Source: Chionoecetes opilio
Taxonomy: Eukaryota > Arthropoda > Malacostraca > Decapoda > Majidae
Direction: 5' to 3'
DNA: 64,000 nt
NCBI GenBank assembly: GCA_016584305.1
Contig: JACEEZ010010078.1
Span: 145,001-209,000, forward strand
Shown piece by piece: positions 32,923-44,249 of the stretch (positions are counted from its first letter, which is position 1; each line of letters starts with the position of its first letter). The notes below the pieces were generated by a model, which had not been told where the DNA came from, did not search any database, and saw only the letters and a program-made list of their open reading frames with translations. Position numbers and translations under genes: made by a program.

Positions 32923-33230
32923 TATATGGTTTCAAATTTCACTACACTACCCTCCCGAGTTTCACGCTTGCTTTCTTCCGGAGGCATAGCGCGAAACTCG
33001 CGGATCGCGAAACTCGGGTATTAAAAACACTGTTAAAATTCTTATTTAGTCCTTTTTTTTTTTTTTTTTCAAACCAAAAAAAAAAAAAAAAAAAAAAAAA
33101 AACGGACTAAATAAGAATTTTAAATGTTTTTAATACCAGAGTTTCGCGATCCGCGAGTTTCGCGCTATGCCTCCGGAAGAAAGCAAGCGTGAAATTCTGT
33201 AGGGTAGTGTAGTGAAATTTGAAACCGTAT
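32923..33230. repeat. Fold-back palindrome, arms about 130 bp
   Basis: The left arm starts 'atatggtttcaaatttcact' and includes CACTACCCTCCCGAG; the right arm mirrors it through 'agtgaaatttgaaaccgtat'. The loop is a poly-T run followed by a poly-A run (33052-33101). The symmetry includes sequence outside the transposon ends, so the inverted duplication copied flanking DNA too. Confidence 0.9.
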
Positions 33231-33232
33231 AC

Positions 33233-33550
33233 AGGAGAACCTCGTTTAACCGGCATTCAAAACAACGGCAGCCTCAAAACAACGGCACTAATCGACCCAG
33301 GCTTTTTTTTTTTTTTTTTTTTTTTTTTTTTCCACTGATAACATCTGGAACTCTCTTCCTGTTTCTATTTTTCCACTTTCCTATGACTTACATCTTTTCA
33401 AAATAAGAGTAACAAGACACCTCCCTCACTAAATTGGCTCACCCCTCTTTTTTATTTTATTCTCTTACTGTCTTCGTTATAGGGACTGGCAACTACCGGG
33501 CTTTGTGTTACCCATTTTTGTTGTGCCCTTGGCTGGTTCCTTGTGATGGG

Positions 33551-33596
<46 letters not shown>

Positions 33597-33695
33597 GATT
33601 TTGGGCGATTCCATAAGAGTAACTCTCAAAACAACGGCAAAATGAGTTATCCGGCATGCGCTCCCCCCCGCGGGTGCCGGATAAACGAGGTTCTC

Positions 33696-33698
<3 letters not shown>
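33233..33698. mobile_element. TA-flanked MITE (CAGGAGAACCTCGTTTA)
   Basis: Ends CAGGAGAACCTCGTTTAACC and GGATAAACGAGGTTCTCCTG are inverted, with TA at 33231-33232 and 33699-33700. 'caaaacaacggca' recurs inside. It contains a T-run and an A-run and no gene. 466 bp. Confidence 0.9.
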
Positions 33699-33727
<29 letters not shown>

Positions 33728-33744
<17 letters not shown>

Positions 33745-34075
33745 TTTTCATTTGTGCCTATAGCGCCTGTAGGCTGTGGTGACCCAGGGCTGGGATGGTA
33801 GGCTCTGGAGGTTCACTTGAGGGCTCTGATGGTTGGTCCTCGCCCGTGGTGGCACAGGCAGGATTCTTATAGTGACGCCTGTTATTAGAGGCTCATGCCG
33901 CCCCCCTGTGTCTTCCGATGCACTCGCAATCGAAGAAGGTAGAGTTGATGGGCAGGGCATGTGGGTGTTCTTAAGCCACTCGACGGTGCAGAAAGGTTTT
34001 GGGTTTCTTCGGGAATCGAACTCGGGTCACCGAGAACGCCAGTCGGAGACGCTAACCACTCCGCTACTGCCTCCC
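33728..34075 (-). mobile_element. tRNA-derived SINE, copy 5
   Basis: Poly-T (poly-A tail) at 33727-33748, body, B-box (gaatcgaactcgg) and A-box head ending at about 34075 (gctaaccactccgctactgc). No extra segment between the boxes. Confidence 0.85.
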
Positions 34076-34079
34076 CTAC

Positions 34080-34975
34080 TTGCAGATACAAAGCATAAAC
34101 AACACTGAAACAGGGTAGATTATAGTCATGATATAAACTACTGTGTATCATCTTCAGTGGCACATACACATCAGTAGTGATGCTATAATTCGTAATATTT
34201 GGCGGCTGGCGACATTATTGCAGTTGGCGACTAAAGTGTTATCAACAGTACACAATTGGGAGTCTGGTTTCTGTTTACCTTATTGGATTCTAGGAAACAT
34301 TCTCTCTATGAGCTTCCGTCGCAAATCCTTACTTTTGGAGATAATGACATGTTGTTCATAGGGAGGAGAGAGACAAGTGTTTACGAGCACCTCACTCTTT
34401 CTTCCTCTTGTGACCTGCATCACCTCTGTTCTTCCCTTACCGCGGACACCTTTTTAATGCAGATTTGGCTTTAGTTAGGAGGTTAAAGCATGGGATTAGG
34501 TTAGGTTAGGTTAGTGAGTGAGTCAAAAGAGGGGGTTAGGTTAGTTTAATTTTCATATCTCCTATGCACTCCTTCCTATTAAAAACATCTTATATTTCCG
34601 AAATTAGTGATTTGCGACGGAAGTTCATAGAGAGAATGCTTCTTAGAATTCATTAAAGTAAACAGAAACCATAGTCCCAATTGTGTAGGGAATTTCGGTC
34701 CTAGTGTAATAATTTACCATTACTTTTTTATTCCATAAGCCACCATGGGACATGGTGTTTTATGTCTTTCATATTTATAACTTTATTCTTTATTCAGATG
34801 GTATGTTATAATATAATATTACATTGCGTTTATAGTCACTTTTATGCATGAAATACAGCTAAAAAGGTAAAAAAAAGGTCTTTATTTTTGGGGCCAGGAA
34901 CGGATTAATCCATTTTATATTGTTTCTTATGGAAAAATGAGTTTCGGTTTTAGAACAACTTTTGGGAACGAATTA
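34080..34975. other. Stretch without recognised gene
   Basis: Holds 'gggattaggttaggttaggt' (telomere-like GGTTA, about 34493-34522) and the probable right end of a Tigger-type element (34870-34984). 'ctatgagcttccgtcgcaaa' (34308) and 'tttgcgacggaagttcatag' (34612) are nearly inverse, as are the surrounding ~40 bp, giving an inverted repeat about 300 bp apart. Confidence 0.5.
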
Positions 34976-34977
34976 TG

Positions 34978-35112
<135 letters not shown>

Positions 35113-35340
35113 GTCTAAAAGACAAAACAAAAGTCCCATGTCGTATATAGGATCACATGCAAAAGAGGAAACTGTGAAGTCCTCCCCTCATCCTACATCG
35201 GCATGACGACAACGAAGCTGTCCATGTGATCCTATATACGACATGGGACTTTTGTTTTGTCTAAAAGACAATTTGTGATATTATTCTTTCTTCTTCCTGG
35301 TGAGCGGTGGTTAACTATCTTCTACCGGGCTTTCTTCTCC

Positions 35341-35976
35341 ACCGCTCACCAGGAAGAAGAAAGAATAATATCACAAATCGTCCACCATAATGTGAAGCCT
35401 GCAGACCAAGAGAGGAGAATAAAACTACAAATTTATTACAAAAACAAGAACACCAGCAACCCCCTTCTCCGTAACAGCCCAAGCCAGACGAAGGAGACAA
35501 AACAAAAGTCCCATGTCGTATATAGGATCACATGCAAAAGAGGAAACTGTGAAGTCCTCCCCTCATCCTACATCGGCATGACGACAACGAAGCTGTCCAG
35601 ACGTCTTACTTGCCACATAACTTCCGGAGCCCCAAAAAGTCACCTATTAGAACAACATGGCATCATTATAACAAGAAAGTTTCTAGAAGAAAATACAGAA
35701 TTGGTTGACATGTGTGCAGATGTGCGGCGACTTCCCATCCTAGAAGCACTGTACATAAAAGAGATCAATCCCAAGCTTAACGTACAGGCAAACGATCTAC
35801 AAGCTCTACCCAGCATGGAAAAAACAAAAGCAAATAACAGCCTACTCACAGAAAAGCCAAGCGAAGACCAAACAACCAATCAGCGTCTCCCACTCAAGAA
35901 GACGAGAAGCAAAAGCTATCTACCAATCAACGACATCGGTAATAGGCTGCGTGGCAGGCAGACCGGCTATAAATAG
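35341..35976 (+). pseudogene. PLE GIY-YIG endonuclease domain, C-terminal fragment
   Basis: The frame reads ISQIVHHNVKPADQERRIKL, then KQKSHVVYRITCKRGNC, SSYIGMTTTKLSRRLTCH, GAPKSHLLEQHG, and RRLPILEALYIKEINPKLN. VVY...SYIG with following Thr, Leu-x-x-Arg-Arg and a late Glu (LEALYI) is the GIY-YIG nuclease fold used by Penelope-like retroelements for target nicking. The RT domain is missing. Residues upstream of 35341 are translated from the inverted leader and are not real. Ends with a stop after GRQTGYK. Confidence 0.85.
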
Positions 35977-36041
35977 CGCTTCACTTCGCATCTTAATCAT
36001 GCTCACCTCAACTCCTGAGGAGAAAACATCTTCCATATGCT

Positions 36042-36073
36042 GCTGAAGAAGGGTTCTTAGACCCGAAATCGCG
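36042..36073 (+). ncRNA. Hammerhead-like motif in PLE 3' region
   Basis: CTGAAGA, a GGG...CCC stem and GAAAT appear in that order. Hammerhead ribozymes (CUGANGA-stem II-GAA) are established in PLE terminal repeats. Here one base is unpaired before stem II and the closing stems are unclear, so activity is doubtful. Confidence 0.4.
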
Positions 36074-36227
36074 ATACAGCAAACATGACAAGCTACGGCG
36101 AAGTCATAAAAGTGATTACAAAAGAGAATAAGACACTCTTAAGACAAAGAGAAAATATCTTTAAGAAGATAATAAACGCTGAACTAGCTATCACTTTTAA
36201 CGAGATATATATATATATATATATATA

Positions 36228-38448
36228 CCGTATTTGCCGGTGCATAAGACGCACCTCCGCATAAGACGCACCCCTATGTTACAAGGAGGTTTTGAGAAGA
36301 AAAAAATATTGGTGTTTTTGAGTGAAAAAAAATAATTTTATAAATTTATCAAGTTATAAAAAAATGGGATTTGTAAGGAAAGCAAATAATTATGAGCATG
36401 TACCTAATACAATATTCACAGTGAAGTGAATGTGAATGAAAAAATATACTAGTTAAAATGTAAAAGGAATGACAGGGTAACCAAAATCGGTCATAATATA
36501 TTGCAGGATGCCCCTACGTATTGATATTCTAATATTTTGCTACCTATGACATATAGCTTAGATTTAATGTTGTAGGTATGCCTTTGTTGCTTTTCTGCTA
36601 TGTGTTTAGACTTTATGGAAAATTTGCATAGATATTGGTATTATTTTGGTAGTGGGCTTTCAAAAGTCCTAGGATTCTTACCTCCATCATCGTGTAGCTT
36701 TCTTAATTCTGAGTATTTTGAGCCCCATTTCCCATGGCGCAATTGAATAATAATGGCGTTATACGTAGTATCAAAAATCTACCGTTATTTCAGCCAGAAG
36801 GTTAAGTTAGGTTAAAACAGTCGCGAGGGTTGATTAGTTTTCTTCAGGAAGGTACAGGTGAAGGCTGGTTCACACTCTGAAATCACGTCAGCGTTCCGTC
36901 AGCCGTGCCTTGTATTCACACTATTCGTCACGGTTCCGTCATTCTCAGCAGTTCCTGCTCACCTTCTAAGCAGAGATGGTGCCTCAGAGGCTATGGCTGA
37001 AGAAATTTGCATGAATAGCACTTCTGTTGGATAAAGAAGAGGAGTTGAACTCTAAAAGACACTGTTTTGGGTACAAAAAGCCTTGAGAAAACGACAATTA
37101 TCAGCACGGCACAGTCTCATAACGTTAAAATACTCTTTCCCAGAAACCGTTACGTGACAGGACCGTGATGCATTGGAGCCGTGACGGCGGCACACCGTTT
37201 AGTGTAACACGTCTATTTGTTTGAATGTAAGAAATTTTAACGGATGTGAGGAGATGGTGCCGTGTCACCATGATGGTATGGTGTGATTCGACCTTGAGGC
37301 GGACGGTGTGGCGCCGTGATGGGTCTTGGTCTTGGTGTACCGTGTGGAAGACTTTTGTCCTGTCTACAAGTACCGTTGCAGCCTTTTTACTAGCACTCTT
37401 TCACACAGTTTCCTTATCTGTAGAGGTACAGGGGTGAGGATTGAGGGGTCGAAGTGGTACAAAGGCCTATGCCGTTTCCTATCCCACCTTGCTTACCACT
37501 GTAGCGGCGCTAACACACACATGCACATACACACCTGCATCGGCTTAGGCCACCCCCCAGTCTGGGACCAGGATTCAAGGGTGATCTGACGCTGACCTGA
37601 CTTGTCCTCGCTGACACAACTGCAACATCAGCCAGGTAATTCAGTCAGCCACAGGACACACAGACACACACACCGTGCACCTCTTGTCCCCACGTTGTAC
37701 AATGACTCGCTGTCAAATAGACTACAAAGCCAGGACGCCCTTTCTCCATCCTTGTGAGTATAGACAGACTCCCCAAGATACTACACTCCCTCTCACCGCT
37801 CACACTCCTTCAAATAAAACTTTAACACGCTCATTGTTTCACTATTCCATTTATCTACAAAATCCATTCCAGCGAAAAATCCATCACCATTTTCTGCCTC
37901 CCCCCTATCATTTCCTTCCAACTGTTGTGTCAACTTGTGCGGCCCGAGTCGAATGCGGGTTAAGGCGACATCTAATATGTGGGATGTTTGTCTTTTCCAT
38001 GGGTGCAGGGAGGAATCTGAGCGGTAATGACCCATGGTGGGTGCACGGAGGGCGTCGCCGAGTGAAGTATCCCAGGTGAAGCGGCAGACCTGAGATATCA
38101 GACGTTTTACAATGGAGAGCAGCAGCGGGGGGTGGATGATGTTTACATCTGACACAGCCATCTTGGCAGCAATAAATAATCGCTATCTTGTTGCCCCAGC
38201 TCATTTGTTCTCTTAAACTCCAACCTTTTCTTAGTATTATGCATTATTGTTGATAACAGTTACAAATTTGTGCTCAGTAGACTACTGCTCAGCACAGATC
38301 ACTCCAGACCCCTTTAGTAATACACCACCGGCTGTTCTGCATTCTCTGCCCGACCTCTCATTCGCTAATATGGCCGCATTAGACGCAGGGTGAACTTTGC
38401 ATTCCTTTTTAAGGGAAAAAACTGCGTCTTATGCGCTGGCAAATACGG
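36228..38448 (-). mobile_element. TA-flanked TIR element, CCGTATTTGCCGG family, copy B
   Basis: Left CCGTATTTGCCGGTGCATAA and right (RC) CCGTATTTGCCAGCGCATAA, flanked by TA. Inverse of copies A and C, with about 700 extra bp. The conserved part around 37250-37450 ('atggtgtgattcgaccttga', 'gcgccgtgatgggtcttggt') matches A and C inverted. No transposase. Confidence 0.85.
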
Positions 38449-38456
38449 TATATATA

Positions 38457-39117
38457 TTAGGGTGTCCCTTATTTGGCAATTTTCGAATTTCAACTGGAAT
38501 GGGCAGTCATATTGATCCATTTACTCTAAAAACGGCATGTGCAAAATATTTTTGAGAAATATTTATATTTAGGGGTCGTGCAATGAGTCTAAAATCTGAC
38601 ATATTTCACAATAATTTTACTACGGTTCTTGGTTTATTATAATAATACATGCATGACATTTTGGCTTGTATGTCACAGCTTTGAATCTAGGAAGCCCTTT
38701 CAAACATGTTTGTACTGGTTGTGTGGTGAAAGTATCTCTCTGGCCACCCCCTCTCTATGTCACGTTTCGGACTGGATTTCGTCAATAAGTTAAAACAAGT
38801 CAGCCGGGCAGGAATAACTCCTGGAGCTGTCGCTGATCGTCCTGGGCGGACAGCCACTGCGCGGGGTCAGGATATTGCGTCCTGGTGCCCTCCACCGTGC
38901 CCGCTGGATGGCAAAAATCATTTACACCATCAAGATCTACCTGTTCCGCGATCCAGAGCAGTTCCGCCTCACTGCAGGAGAGAAATCTGGAATTTGACGC
39001 CTCGTCGCTTTCACCGTCTCGACGTACGTGTCGTCTTGGTTCCGTGCGACATCCCCGACTGCGGACCCGGCACGAGATCTCCAACTGCTCAAGATGTTGG
39101 TGTCCTACCCCGACATG
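38457..39117 (+). pseudogene. Fragment of a second hAT-like element of the 21-24 kb family
   Basis: Starts TAGGGTGTCCCTTATTTGGC, similar to the TAGGGTGGTCCAC end of the intact element. From 38818 the frame reads LSLIVLGGQPLRGVRILRPG, ALHRARWMAKIIYTIKIYLF, RLTAGEKSGI, a stop, then AFTVSTYVSSWF and DLQLLKMLVSYPDM. This is the same segment as TIIVLGG...GAYHRARWMAKVIYTLK in the 21-24 kb copy. The rest is absent. It ends at the target duplication of the next insertion (39118-39125). Confidence 0.8.
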
Positions 39118-39125
39118 GGTAGGAC

Positions 39126-40612
39126 CACAGAGTTATACACTAGAGCTCGCATAGGGGGCATCAGCTGACGCAACCGGTAGTGGCTCGGCCGCCATCAAAC
39201 TCCTGCCGCACGGCGGAGGTCGATTTCACGCACAGCACAGGGCACCCCGGAGTGAGATATCTTGTTGTTGAATGTCTTTGGTAATACACTAGAGCTCACA
39301 TAGGGGGGCATCAGCTGACGCAACCAGTAGTGGCTCGGCCGCCATCAAACCATGATACTCTGCGGCCACAGAGATGCTCTGGTCCACACGACATGTTGTA
39401 CTCCTACACGATATTATCAAACTACCAGATGATATCTAGGATAACTGAACCTATCATCATCTTCACAAGACATTACTCCACATCATGAATATTAATTTAA
39501 TACAATAAGCTATACCTAGAATAAGATAATGTGAGCAAAATATAATGGTGCATAAACATTTTTTTTCATATTCTTTGCTTCAACTCCCAATTATTCCTGT
39601 AATTTTGCTTGCATTGAATTTTCATTCACTGTCTCGGAATCATTACATTTTTCCGATTATGATGGTATGTGACACGTACCAATGCAACAATAAGTAGATG
39701 GTAAAAAATTGCCATGAACATAAAACTTGTGACGGAACAGCTTTTCAACGTGGTGAGCGTCGCTTCCGCAGCCTCGTCGGTACTTTTCCCTCACCCAGGG
39801 TTTATTACCCTCGCCTCCCAGTCACAGAGCTCTGTGCCTCCAGCCCGCAGTGTTCCAGCCACAGAGTTATACGCTATATGTGTAGTTATATACTTTGTGG
39901 AGCTATACACTAGTTATACACTTTGTGGAAGAAATTTATATGTAATTTGATATAATCCTATAAATACATTTCTATATACACTTTACAACAGGTATAAATC
40001 TTATCATTGCAATAATAAAATTGTTGCAGTGACAATGGAGAATGTTGTTAATATAAATTAACCTACACATATATCAAATATCTCTTCAAATTACAAATAA
40101 ACCCAAATCCGCACTCTATGGATACTGAGCAGTTACAGATTAGAGGGAGAAGCTTGACATCACACAGGTGTGTCCGGTGTTATCAAGCTACCAGATGATA
40201 TTCAGAAAATACTGAACCTACCATCGTGTTCACGAGACATTGCTGCATATCATGAGCATAAATTAATTATAGTAAGTCATACCTAGAATAAGATAATGAA
40301 CGTAAAATAAAATAGTGCATAAACATTTCACGTCACCTACTTTGCTTCAACTCTTTATTATTTCTATAATTTTGCTTATATTGAATTTTCATTCACTGTC
40401 TCGGAATCAACACATTTTTCCGATTATGTTGGTATATGACACATACCAATGCAAAAATAAGCAGGTGATAAAAAATGACAATAACATAAAACTTGTCCGT
40501 CTGCCAGTGCATCGCCGAGTATCATGGTTGCATGCCCGTCACCCGACCCCGCTTGCTTCACTCCAACTACCCACTGGGGTAGGGGATGCGCGCTCTAGTG
40601 TATAACTCTGTG
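39126..40612. mobile_element. hAT-type non-autonomous element (CACAGAGTTATACACTAGAG)
   Basis: Ends CACAGAGTTATACACTAGAG and CTCTAGTGTATAACTCTGTG are perfect inverted repeats, flanked by the 8-bp duplication GGTAGGAC (39118-39125, 40613-40620). The interior has a duplicated subterminal block (39140-39200 and 39285-39350) and a second pair of diverged direct repeats (39410-39740 and 40180-40500). No transposase. Confidence 0.9.
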
Positions 40613-40639
40613 GGTAGGACACCAACACAACCAATGTTT

Positions 40640-40722
40640 AACCTTACAGTTAGGTTTGCCTCCCTCAAAGCTAATATACGAGCCTTCTCTGTGTCATTCA
40701 TCTTGCCTGGAGCCATCATTAA
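40640..40722 (-). pseudogene. Tc1-like transposase N-terminal fragment
   Basis: On the minus strand: MAPGKMNDTEKARILALREA, then NLTVR. It resembles the N-terminus at 54038 (MVNKRFTREETARILALHEE), the helix-turn-helix start of a Tc1-like transposase. Only about 28 codons remain before the frame is lost. Confidence 0.5.
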
Positions 40723-41003
40723 GCATGAATTAAAAAATAGTAGGCTCAAATAATGGCAAATAGACAACTGATCCTGATGTAAAGGTAGACGCTCAGAAAG
40801 TGCGTCCTCCTCCTCCTCAGACAGTGTGGAGGCCACTGAGCTGTTGTCACGCAGTGTATAACTGGCAACCGTAGAACAAGATGAGGTATGAGAACTTGTC
40901 AAATTCAAATGTCACAACTCTGTAGCCAAGGACAAATCCACACACTTGCGGAGCACCAGAAAAAGCCCTTATCCTGTTTTTTTCCGCGGTTACTGTATAA
41001 ATA

Positions 41004-41764
41004 CACACAAACGTCAATTTCCCGGACTAATAGGGGGGAGCACTGGTCCGGGAACCGCAAACGTCCGGGAATCGCAAGTATATATAAAAAATAAAAATAA
41101 ATAAAAAAAAGTCTGATGCCATTACCCACCCCCGGACGTTTATCCTACTCTAGTATTTACTGTCCAGCAACCGACAATATCAACTACCCCGCCGCGGACT
41201 TTTACATCCGCTGAGCATGCAGCCACCTGGCGGGAGGCAGCAGAAAGTGTTCAATAGTCTCAAGAGATGTTCCTGCACCAGGGGCAGTGGGGGTCAGGGG
41301 ACTAACGGAGGCTGTGCAGGTGAACAGTGAGTGTCGTATGCCCAAATGTAAACAATACGACCGCTGAACATGCTGCCACCTGGTGGGAGGCAGCAGAAAG
41401 TGTTCAATAGTCTCAGAAATGTTCTTGCACCAGGGGCAGTGGGAGTCAGGTGACTGACGGAGGCTGTGCAGGTGAACCGTGAATGTTGTGTGCCCAAATG
41501 TAAACAATACGACTGCTGAGCATGCTGCCACCTGGCGGGAGGCGCGGACACTGACCAGGGGTGACAGGAGACGCTCAGACCGCCGGACAACTTGGTCAAT
41601 TTACGAACAGGACCAGGCATTTCAACCTTATAAAAAAAATAAAAAAAATAAAAAAAATAAAAATTTAAAAAATGTCCGAGACTGACATACCTCTGATTTT
41701 GTCCGGCAAATCCGATATCCGGGAAATCGAGGTACGGGAAATCGAGGTACGGGAAATCGAGGTT

Positions 41765-41770
<6 letters not shown>
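41004..41770. mobile_element. TA-flanked TIR element (CACACAAAC) with a tandem LINE-derived core
   Basis: Left CACACAAACGTCAATTTCCC and right (RC) CACACAAACCTCGATTTCCC, flanked by TA. Subterminal 'ccgggaa' and 'cgggaaatcgagg' motifs repeat. The core is a tandem repeat (separate entry). Confidence 0.8.
41216..41545 (-). repeat. Tandem repeat, period about 153 bp, each unit a LINE C-terminal zinc-knuckle fragment
   Basis: Units start at 41216, 41369 and 41521 (third partial). Read on the minus strand, each full unit translates to HCPWCKNISETIEHFLL-like peptides (second version APGAGTSLETIEHFLLPP). CPWC...ETIEHFL is familiar from the C-terminal region of some non-LTR reverse transcriptases. A LINE fragment seems to have been captured by a TIR element and then duplicated in tandem. 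Confidence 0.8.
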
Positions 41771-41859
<89 letters not shown>

Positions 41860-41862
41860 ATG
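41771..41862. repeat. (AT)n microsatellite
   Basis: TA units with one break at 41835. It forms the left border of the PLE palindrome. Confidence 0.95.
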
Positions 41863-41908
41863 AAGATATAAACCAGCGCGGGTAGAAACATCTTGATTGT
41901 TTATTCGA

Positions 41909-41942
41909 ACGTTTCAGCTATACATAAGCCATCATCAGCCTA
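41909..41942 (-). ncRNA. Hammerhead-like motif, left PLE copy
   Basis: On the minus strand CTGATGA, then TGGCTTATGTATAGC, then TGAAAC. The right copy has CGAAAC here. In a hammerhead the core needs GAAA after stem II, and the base before it closes the stem, so this copy may be weaker. PLE-encoded hammerheads are established knowledge; fit of this sequence is partial (one unpaired base before stem II). Confidence 0.45.
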
Positions 41943-42127
41943 AAATCGGATACAAAAATGTTTTTGTTAAAAATGAAAATATACAAGTTATAAAATTATT
42001 TGCACATTTAAAATGCCTAACCTAAAATATAATAAAATAAGAGTAAAAATTATAAAACAGTAATAAAAAATAAAAATACTACACATACCAATCAACATCG
42101 CAGTGGAGTGTGGGATTCCCACATGGT

Positions 42128-43105
42128 CTAAAAGCACAGGAGCGGGGTTGAGGTGCCCTGTGCGCTGAGAGACGGTTTGTGGTGGTGGGTGAGGAGGCTC
42201 TCACATATCCACCGGGTGGAGTCGTGGGAGCTTGTGTGTAATATATTAAAGTCTTGATTTGATATTGGGTGGCCTGAGGCTTCGGAATGATCCCGAATGG
42301 CTGAAAATGGTGGTTTGGACACGGGTTTGCCAGTCCTGTGAGACAGTCCCCGATGCTCCGCGATCCTAGTGGTGAGGTGGCGTTTGGTCTGCCCAATATA
42401 AGCAGCGTTACAGCTACTGCACTTAAATTGGTACACCACTGAGGAACGCAGGGCATCAGGGATTCTCTCCTTGAGTTTAAAACAATGTGCTAGCGTATAA
42501 GGGGGCTTGAATACTACTCTAAGCGAGACTTGTGGATAACATTGCCGAAGCAGGAGTTGAGCTTTGTTTCGGATGGAAAAAGATTTGTTACTTATGAAGG
42601 GAATTATAAAATACACAACGGCTTTATGAGCGGTATGAATTAGGGGAGGGGGTGAGTGTAGTTTATTTAACTGTTTACCAATGTACGTGTTAATGAACTG
42701 CAGGGGATAACCATTTAGTTTAAGAGTGTGTCGCAAGTACTCTAATTCTAAGTGAAAATTGGTGTATGAAGAGCAAATATTGTACGCCCTAGTAACCAGC
42801 GTGAGGATCAAATTTTTCTTAAATTGGGCGGGAATGTTGGAATTAAATTTTGTTGTTAGTCCTGTGAATGTGGGTTTTCTGTAAATGGTAGTGCTGAATG
42901 AATTACCCGATTTTGTAATGTCAATATCTAAAAATGGTAATTTATTATTGTGTTCAGTCTCAAAAGTGAATTGAATATTGGGGTGTTTGGAATTCAGGTA
43001 GTCGTGAAACAAGGGTACATGGTTTGGTGATTTGAAAATTGCAAAGGTATCATCGACATAGCGTCTGTACATGAGGGGTTTGAGCCTGGCTAAGTGAATG
43101 CCCAG
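42128..43105 (-). pseudogene. PLE reverse transcriptase (C-terminal half) plus GIY-YIG endonuclease, left copy
   Basis: The frame enters from the spacer (LGIHLARLKPL) and continues MYRRYVDDTFAIFKS, the catalytic YVDD box of the RT. Then KLPFLDIDITKSG, a thumb region, and the GIY-YIG domain: SSVVYQFKCSSCNAAYIGQT, RHLTTRIAEHRGLS and the late Glu in WICESLLTHH. It ends at a stop after STPLLCF. Fingers and the first Asp of the RT active site are missing, so it cannot be functional alone. It extends about nine codons further 5' than the right copy. Confidence 0.92.
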
Positions 43106-43122
43106 CTGAATTCAAACCCCTC

Positions 43123-44067
43123 ATGTACAGACGCTATGTCGATGATACCTTTGCAATTTTCAAATCACCAAACCATGTACCCTTGTTTCACGACTACCTG
43201 AATTCCAAACACCCCAATATTCAATTCACTTTTGAGACTGAACACAATAATAAATTACCATTTTTAGATATTGACATTACAAAATCGGGTAATTCATTCA
43301 GCACTACCATTTACAGAAAACCCACATTCACAGGACTAACAACAAAATTTAATTCCAACATTCCCGCCCAATTTAAGAAAAATTTGATCCTCACGCTGGT
43401 TACTAGGGCGTACAATATTTGCTCTTCATACACCAATTTTCACTTAGAATTAGAGTACTTGCGACACACTCTTAAACTAAATGGTTATCCCCTGCAGTTC
43501 ATTAATACGTACATTGGTAAACAGTTAAATAAACTACACTCACCCCCTCCCCTAATTCATACCGCTCATAAAGCCGTTGTGTATTTTATAATTCCCTTCA
43601 TAAGTAACAAATCTTTTTCCATCCGAAACAAAGCTCAACTCCTGCTTCGGCAATGTTATCCACAAGTCTCGCTTAGAGTAGTATTCAAGCCCCCTTATAC
43701 GCTAGCACATTGTTTTAAACTCAAGGAGAGAATCCCTGATGCCCTGCGTTCCTCAGTGGTGTACCAATTTAAGTGCAGTAGCTGTAACGCTGCTTATATT
43801 GGGCAGACCAAACGCCACCTCACCACTAGGATCGCGGAGCATCGGGGACTGTCTCACAGGACTGGCAAACCCGTGTCCAAACCACCATTTTCAGCCATTC
43901 GGGATCATTCCGAAGCCTCAGGCCACCCAATATCAAATCAAGACTTTAATATATTACACACAAGCTCCCACGACTCCACCCGGTGGATATGTGAGAGCCT
44001 CCTCACCCACCACCACAAACCGTCTCTCAGCGCACAGGGCACCTCAACCCCGCTCCTGTGCTTTTAG
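43123..44067 (+). pseudogene. PLE reverse transcriptase (C-terminal half) plus GIY-YIG endonuclease, right copy
   Basis: 314 codons, identical in protein sequence to the left copy and also identical in an alternative frame, so the DNA is nearly identical. YVDD near residue 5, GIY-YIG from about residue 215 (VVYQFKC...AAYIGQT). The 5' edge is inside the RT domain. Confidence 0.92.
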
Positions 44068-44249
44068 ACCATGTGGGAATCCCACACTCCACTGCGATGT
44101 TGATTGGTATGTGTAGTATTTTTATTTTTATTACTGTTTTATAATTTTTACTCTTATTTTATTATATTTTAGGTTAGGCATTTTAAATGTGCAAATAATT
44201 TTATAACTTGTATATTTTCATTTTTAACAAAAACATTTTTGTATCCGAT

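Larger units (their letters stand above)
31410..33210 (+). mobile_element. TIR element, CACTACCCTCCCGAG family, copy 2
   Basis: Starts CACTACCCTCCCGAGTTTCA after TA and ends TAGGGTAGTG before TA. Internal order equals copy 1: GT tract, SINE minus strand, 'caggagcagccggtgtcgca', 'accatgacgtgtgtggtact', SINE tail plus strand. Near 32340 a short unit 'gacagtgttattgc' is duplicated relative to copy 1. The right end is doubled as an inverted repeat. Confidence 0.82.
41863..43105 (-). mobile_element. Penelope-like element, left copy of head-to-head pair
   Basis: 5'-truncated PLE on the minus strand: the end of the RT domain, GIY-YIG domain, 3' UTR (41870-42127) with hammerhead-like motif. It mirrors 43110-44328 almost perfectly. 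I found two differences: one base in the hammerhead-like motif (T against C) and one A/T more in a homopolymer of the 3' UTR. Confidence 0.92.
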
